Of a DNA stretch of 55,350 nucleotides, positions 54,351-55,350 are shown piece by piece. The first letter of the stretch is position 1. Each line of letters starts with the position of its first letter. The DNA is from an uncultured euryarchaeote. GTDB taxonomy: Archaea > Thermoplasmatota > Poseidoniia > Poseidoniales > Poseidoniaceae. A model generated the notes under the pieces. The model ran no database searches. It was not told the DNA's origin and saw only the letters and a program-made list of their open reading frames with translations. The position numbers were made by a program, and so were the translations under genes. The stretch covers positions 1-55,350 of the forward strand of contig CALBFP010000230.1 in assembly GCA_937894115.1 (NCBI GenBank), read 5' to 3'.

Positions 54351-55172
54351 ATGTCGATTCACAGTAAAGCGACCAAAGTAACAACGCACACGCTGCAAGA
54401 AATGAAACGCGCTGGTGAACCCATTACGATGCTGACCGCATACGATTACTCTCTCGCTCGTCTTGTCGATGCAGCTGGAGTTGATGTAATTCTTGTTGGC
54501 GATTCTGCTTCAAACGTCATGGCAGGTCAGGTTACGACAGTTCCGATGACGTTGGATCATATGATCTATCACGCACAATGCGTACAAAGGGCCGTCGATC
54601 GAGCGCTCATCGTCGTCGATATGCCGTTTGGTACGTATCAAGGAAACTCACGTCAAGCCTTGGAAAGTGCAATTCGAATTATGAAAGAAGCTGAAGGTCA
54701 TGCCGTCAAGTTGGAAGGTGGCTCAGAGATTGTTGAATCCATTGAACGTATTTTGACGGCTGGAATCCCTGTGATGGGACACCTTGGGTTGACTCCGCAG
54801 AGCATCTACAAATTTGGTACCTATTCGGTTCGAGCAAAAGAGGATACTGAGGCTGAGAAACTAATTGCTGATGCTAAATTGTTGGAGGCGGCCGGGTGCT
54901 TTGCAATCGTTCTTGAAAAGATTCCAAAAGAATTGGCTCAACGCGTAAAGAACGAACTGAACATCCCAGTTATTGGAATTGGGGCTGGCCCGCATTGCGA
55001 CGGACAAGTTTTGGTTCTGCACGATCTTCTTGGAATCACGATGGATTTCTCACCTCGTTTCCTGCGTCGATATCTCAATTTAGCCGAAGACATTGGTGCC
55101 GCAATTCAATCGTACTGTGAGGACGTCCGTTCTGGAGACTTCCCCAACGAATCCGAATCCTACACTTCTTAG
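54351..55172 (+). CDS. panB: 3-Methyl-2-oxobutanoate hydroxymethyltransferase (ketopantoate synthesis)
   Basis: 273 residues, normal length. PanB blocks are [25 protein letters not shown] near the N-terminus with the metal-binding Asp, [32 protein letters not shown] and the C-terminal [20 protein letters not shown]. It adds a hydroxymethyl group from 5,10-methylene-THF to ketoisovalerate for pantothenate and coenzyme A. The start is preceded by AGGCAGG. A 54-nt gap separates it from the aldehyde dehydrogenase, so it may be the last gene of that operon. It shares a THF one-carbon theme with fhs elsewhere in the window. Its stop overlaps a convergent gene by 4 bp. Confidence 0.97.
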   Translation: MSIHSKATKVTTHTLQEMKRAGEPITMLTAYDYSLARLVDAAGVDVILVGDSASNVMAGQVTTVPMTLDHMIYHAQCVQRAVDRALIVVDMPFGTYQGNSRQALESAIRIMKEAEGHAVKLEGGSEIVESIERILTAGIPVMGHLGLTPQSIYKFGTYSVRAKEDTEAEKLIADAKLLEAAGCFAIVLEKIPKELAQRVKNELNIPVIGIGAGPHCDGQVLVLHDLLGITMDFSPRFLRRYLNLAEDIGAAIQSYCEDVRSGDFPNESESYTS

Positions 55173-55350
55173 ATGTAGATGAAGGACAGGACGCTGCCGC
55201 CAAATGCTCCGACATTTACACCGATTCCGTGCCAGAGACCGTATCGGAACGGTGGAAAATCAAATTGAAGCCAATAGGAACTGATCCATAACCACGCAAT
55301 GGCAGGTATGTAGGCTCCACAATACACCGATGCGCCTTGAAACATCCAGG
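55169..55350 (-). CDS. Membrane protein, C-terminal fragment (rest outside window)
   Basis: An open minus-strand frame enters from the right edge and ends at TAA (55169-55171). It gives about 60 residues with hydrophobic, aromatic-rich segments ([18 protein letters not shown], then [20 protein letters not shown]). It looks like the end of a polytopic membrane protein. Family cannot be assigned from this piece. The stop overlaps the panB stop within TTAG. Confidence 0.65.
   Translation of the reverse strand, partial: WMFQGASVYCGAYIPAIAWLWISSYWLQFDFPPFRYGLWHGIGVNVGAFGGSVLSFIYI

Overview
The window reads as a chromosomal piece of a marine euryarchaeon, most likely Marine Group II (Candidatus Poseidoniales). 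The archaeal side is clear: small subunit of DNA polymerase D (DP1), RFC small subunit, Pelota, the GatD subunit of the archaeal tRNA amidotransferase, a type IV pilin/archaellin N-terminal domain, and an elongator tRNA-Met with a 55-nt intron that folds as a bulge-helix-bulge. Mixed in are bacterial-looking metabolic genes (formate-THF ligase, flotillin, carboxyltransferase, luciferase-like monooxygenase), plus several giant secreted proteins, as expected for that lineage. The lineage call is inference from gene content; no 16S or search was available.

Layout. 1-15669: the C-terminus of one surface protein, a strong terminator, then a 4605-residue surface protein that ends in a complete pilin-like domain. 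15778-18777: HAD phosphatase, DP1 and PncC. 18837-24745: tRNA-Val(UAC) facing a long leftward cluster: two small membrane proteins, NfeD-like protein, flotillin, formate-THF ligase, Pelota and an unknown 101-residue protein. 24852-28557: AroE-like protein and a surface protein with a defective-looking alpha/beta hydrolase domain. 28552-31667 leftward: acyl-CoA carboxylase beta subunit, GatD, intron-containing tRNA-Met. 31764-33875: membrane protein, tiny ORF, RFC small subunit.

34005-47760 is the most distinctive region: a 3047-residue protein with about seven DNRLRE-type domains, an 870-residue Ig-like protein with the same cytoplasmic tail motif, and a cytoplasmic fusion of a GH1 glycosidase with a sugar-1-phosphate nucleotidyltransferase. 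A galactokinase-like GHMP kinase overlaps it tail to tail. Together they suggest surface glycan binding coupled to intracellular release, phosphorylation and nucleotide activation of a sugar. 48558-55350 holds a membrane-anchored DNase I-like enzyme, a TPR protein, a tightly coupled operon (luciferase-like monooxygenase, asparaginase-II-type amidohydrolase, aldehyde dehydrogenase), panB, and the end of a membrane protein.

All six tail-to-tail gene junctions overlap or abut (0 to 33 bp), so there is almost no space for conventional terminators between convergent genes. No CRISPR array, insertion sequence, rRNA or replication origin was seen.
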